Below, piece after piece: positions 62,924 to 64,000 of a stretch of 64,000 nucleotides of DNA (position 1 is its first letter; each line of letters starts with the position of its first letter). The notes below the pieces were generated by a model, which saw only the letters and a program-made list of their open reading frames with translations, was not told the origin of the DNA and did no database searches. The DNA is from Tipula vernalis (taxonomy: Eukaryota > Arthropoda > Insecta > Diptera > Tipulidae). Where the stretch lies: the NCBI GenBank assembly GCA_958295665.1, contig OY282560.1:24573653-24637652 (forward strand), written 5' to 3'. Both the position numbers and the translations under genes were made by a program.

Positions 62924-64000
62924 ATAGCCCACAGATTTTGAACGGCAAAAATCTAAAATGCTCCGATTACGTTGGTCAATATCTCTATCAATAGGCTTCA
63001 GGATCTGTATTAATTTTGCCATTTTGCATTTGGATTGCTCGAATATTTCTAACCATTTAATAGAAAATTCGATTTTATTGAAAATCAACTGTGCTATAGC
63101 CCAAAGATTTTGAACGGCAAAAATCTAAATTGCTCCGATTACGTTGGTCAATACCTCTATCAATAGGCTTCAGGATCTGTATTTATTTTGCTAATTTGCA
63201 TTTGGATTGCTCGAATATTTCTAACCATTTAATAGAAAATACGATTTTATTGAAAATCAACTGTGCTATAGCCCAAAGATTTTGAACGGCAAAAATCTAA
63301 ATTGCTCCGATTACGTTGGTCAATAGCTCTATCAATAGGCTTCAGGATCTGTATTTATTTTGCCAATTTGCATTTGGATTGCTCGAATATTTCTAACCAT
63401 TTAATAGAAAATTCGATTTTATTGAAAATCAACTGTGCTATAGCCCATTGAACGGCAAAAATCTAAAATGCTCCGAACACGTTAGTCAATACCTCTATCA
63501 ATAGGCTTCAGGATCTGTATTTATTTTGCCAATTTGCATTTGGATTGCTCGAATATTTCTAACCATTTAATAGAAAATACGATTTTATTGAAAATCAACT
63601 GTGCTATAGCCCACAGATTTTGAACGGCAAAAATCTAAAATGCTCCGATTACGTTGGTCAATACCTCTATCAATAGGCTTCAGGATCTGTATTTATTTTG
63701 CCAATTTGCATTTGGATTGCTCGAATATTTCTAACCATTTAATAGAAAATACGATTTTATTGAAAATCAACTGTGCTATAGCCCACAGATTTTGAACGGC
63801 AAAAATCTAAAATGCTCCGATTACGTTGGTCAATACCTCTATCAATAGGCTTCAGGATCTGTATTTATTTTGCCAATTTGCATTTGGATTGCTCGAATAT
63901 TTCTAACCATTTAATAGAAAATTCGATTTTATTGAAAATCAACTGTGCTATAGCCCACAGATTTTGAACGGCAAAAATCTAAAATGCTCCGATTATGTTG

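Larger units (their letters stand above)
28344..64000. repeat. 172-bp satellite DNA array, about 207 monomers, continuing past the window
   Basis: The monomer starts, by the convention used here, at CAGATTTTGAACGGCAAAAA and ends with GAAAATCAACTGTGCTATAGC. Most copies are 172 bp. A 171-bp type lacks one base in CTACCATTT, and a type of about 166 bp lacks six bases near CCCATTGAACGG. One copy near 31170 lacks about 15 bp. Copies are about 65-70% AT and differ at a small set of diagnostic positions: CGGC or CGCC; GATTACGTT, GATTACGAT, GAATACGTT or GAACACGTT; AGAATCTG, GGATCTG or GGATTTG; TTTATT, TCTATT or TTAATT; GCTCG, GCTAG or GCTCAA. The many apparent 61-66-codon proteins (both strands) are one monomer read through. 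172 is not a multiple of three, so no frame continues, and none has a plausible promoter. Such arrays usually form centromeric or pericentromeric heterochromatin. Confidence 0.97.

Noticed and set aside
28344..64000. CRISPR array
   Set aside because: Repeats are directly joined 172-bp monomers without unique spacers, in a eukaryotic setting.
28344..64000. CENP-B box in the satellite
   Set aside because: I looked for a TTCG-containing box like the 17-bp mammalian motif and found no convincing match; the conserved TTCGATTTT is part of an A/T dyad and lacks the GGGA end.

Overview
The window looks like a piece of an AT-rich higher-fly (dipteran) nuclear genome, probably pericentromeric or other heterochromatin. 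The signs are short 64-66 bp GT-AG introns, decayed BEL/Pao, Copia, Jockey-like and Tc1/mariner elements, very long simple-sequence arrays, and a 35.7-kb satellite array that runs off the right edge. The species cannot be named from the sequence alone. No bacterial genes, rRNA, tRNA or CRISPR array were recognised.

Layout. Positions 1-3712: a decayed BEL/Pao pol on the minus strand (reverse transcriptase, RNase H, zinc-binding and integrase domains, broken by one in-frame stop and two frame changes), next to a small plus-strand Pao integrase scrap. 6035-7565: a Jockey-like LINE remnant on the minus strand (ORF1 tail, endonuclease, start of reverse transcriptase). 7956-9655: a (AATTTTT)n heptamer array. 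10711-11250: a Tc1-like transposase remnant, minus strand. 13040-13700: a (TATCA)n array. 15300-17412: a nest of fragments, namely a Copia-type gag, a 472-bp TIR element inserted in it, a plus-strand BEL/Pao fragment and an oppositely oriented BEL/Pao fragment. 18287-19256: the only gene that looks intact, four exons encoding a 257-residue secreted protein with 14 cysteines. 20495-25860: a (GAAATT)n hexamer array of about 5.4 kb with internal long-range duplication. 28240-28343: a mariner-like 3' end. 28344-64000: about 207 tandem monomers of a 172-bp satellite.

The satellite is the most striking object. It is not a flat array. It has higher-order repeats: a four-monomer period of 687 bp in the left part, a ten-monomer period of 1,720 bp seen three times, and a duplicated block of about 2.0-2.2 kb near the right end. 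Its left edge abuts a mariner-like transposase tail and terminal sequence. Near the right end, a 53-bp interruption reads as another piece of mariner-like transposase and runs straight into monomer sequence. This suggests, without proving it, that the satellite grew out of a mariner-like element.

Apart from the cysteine-rich gene, nothing here forms a pathway. Most long open frames in 13-14 kb, 20-26 kb and 28-64 kb are by-products of tandem repeats and should not be taken as genes.
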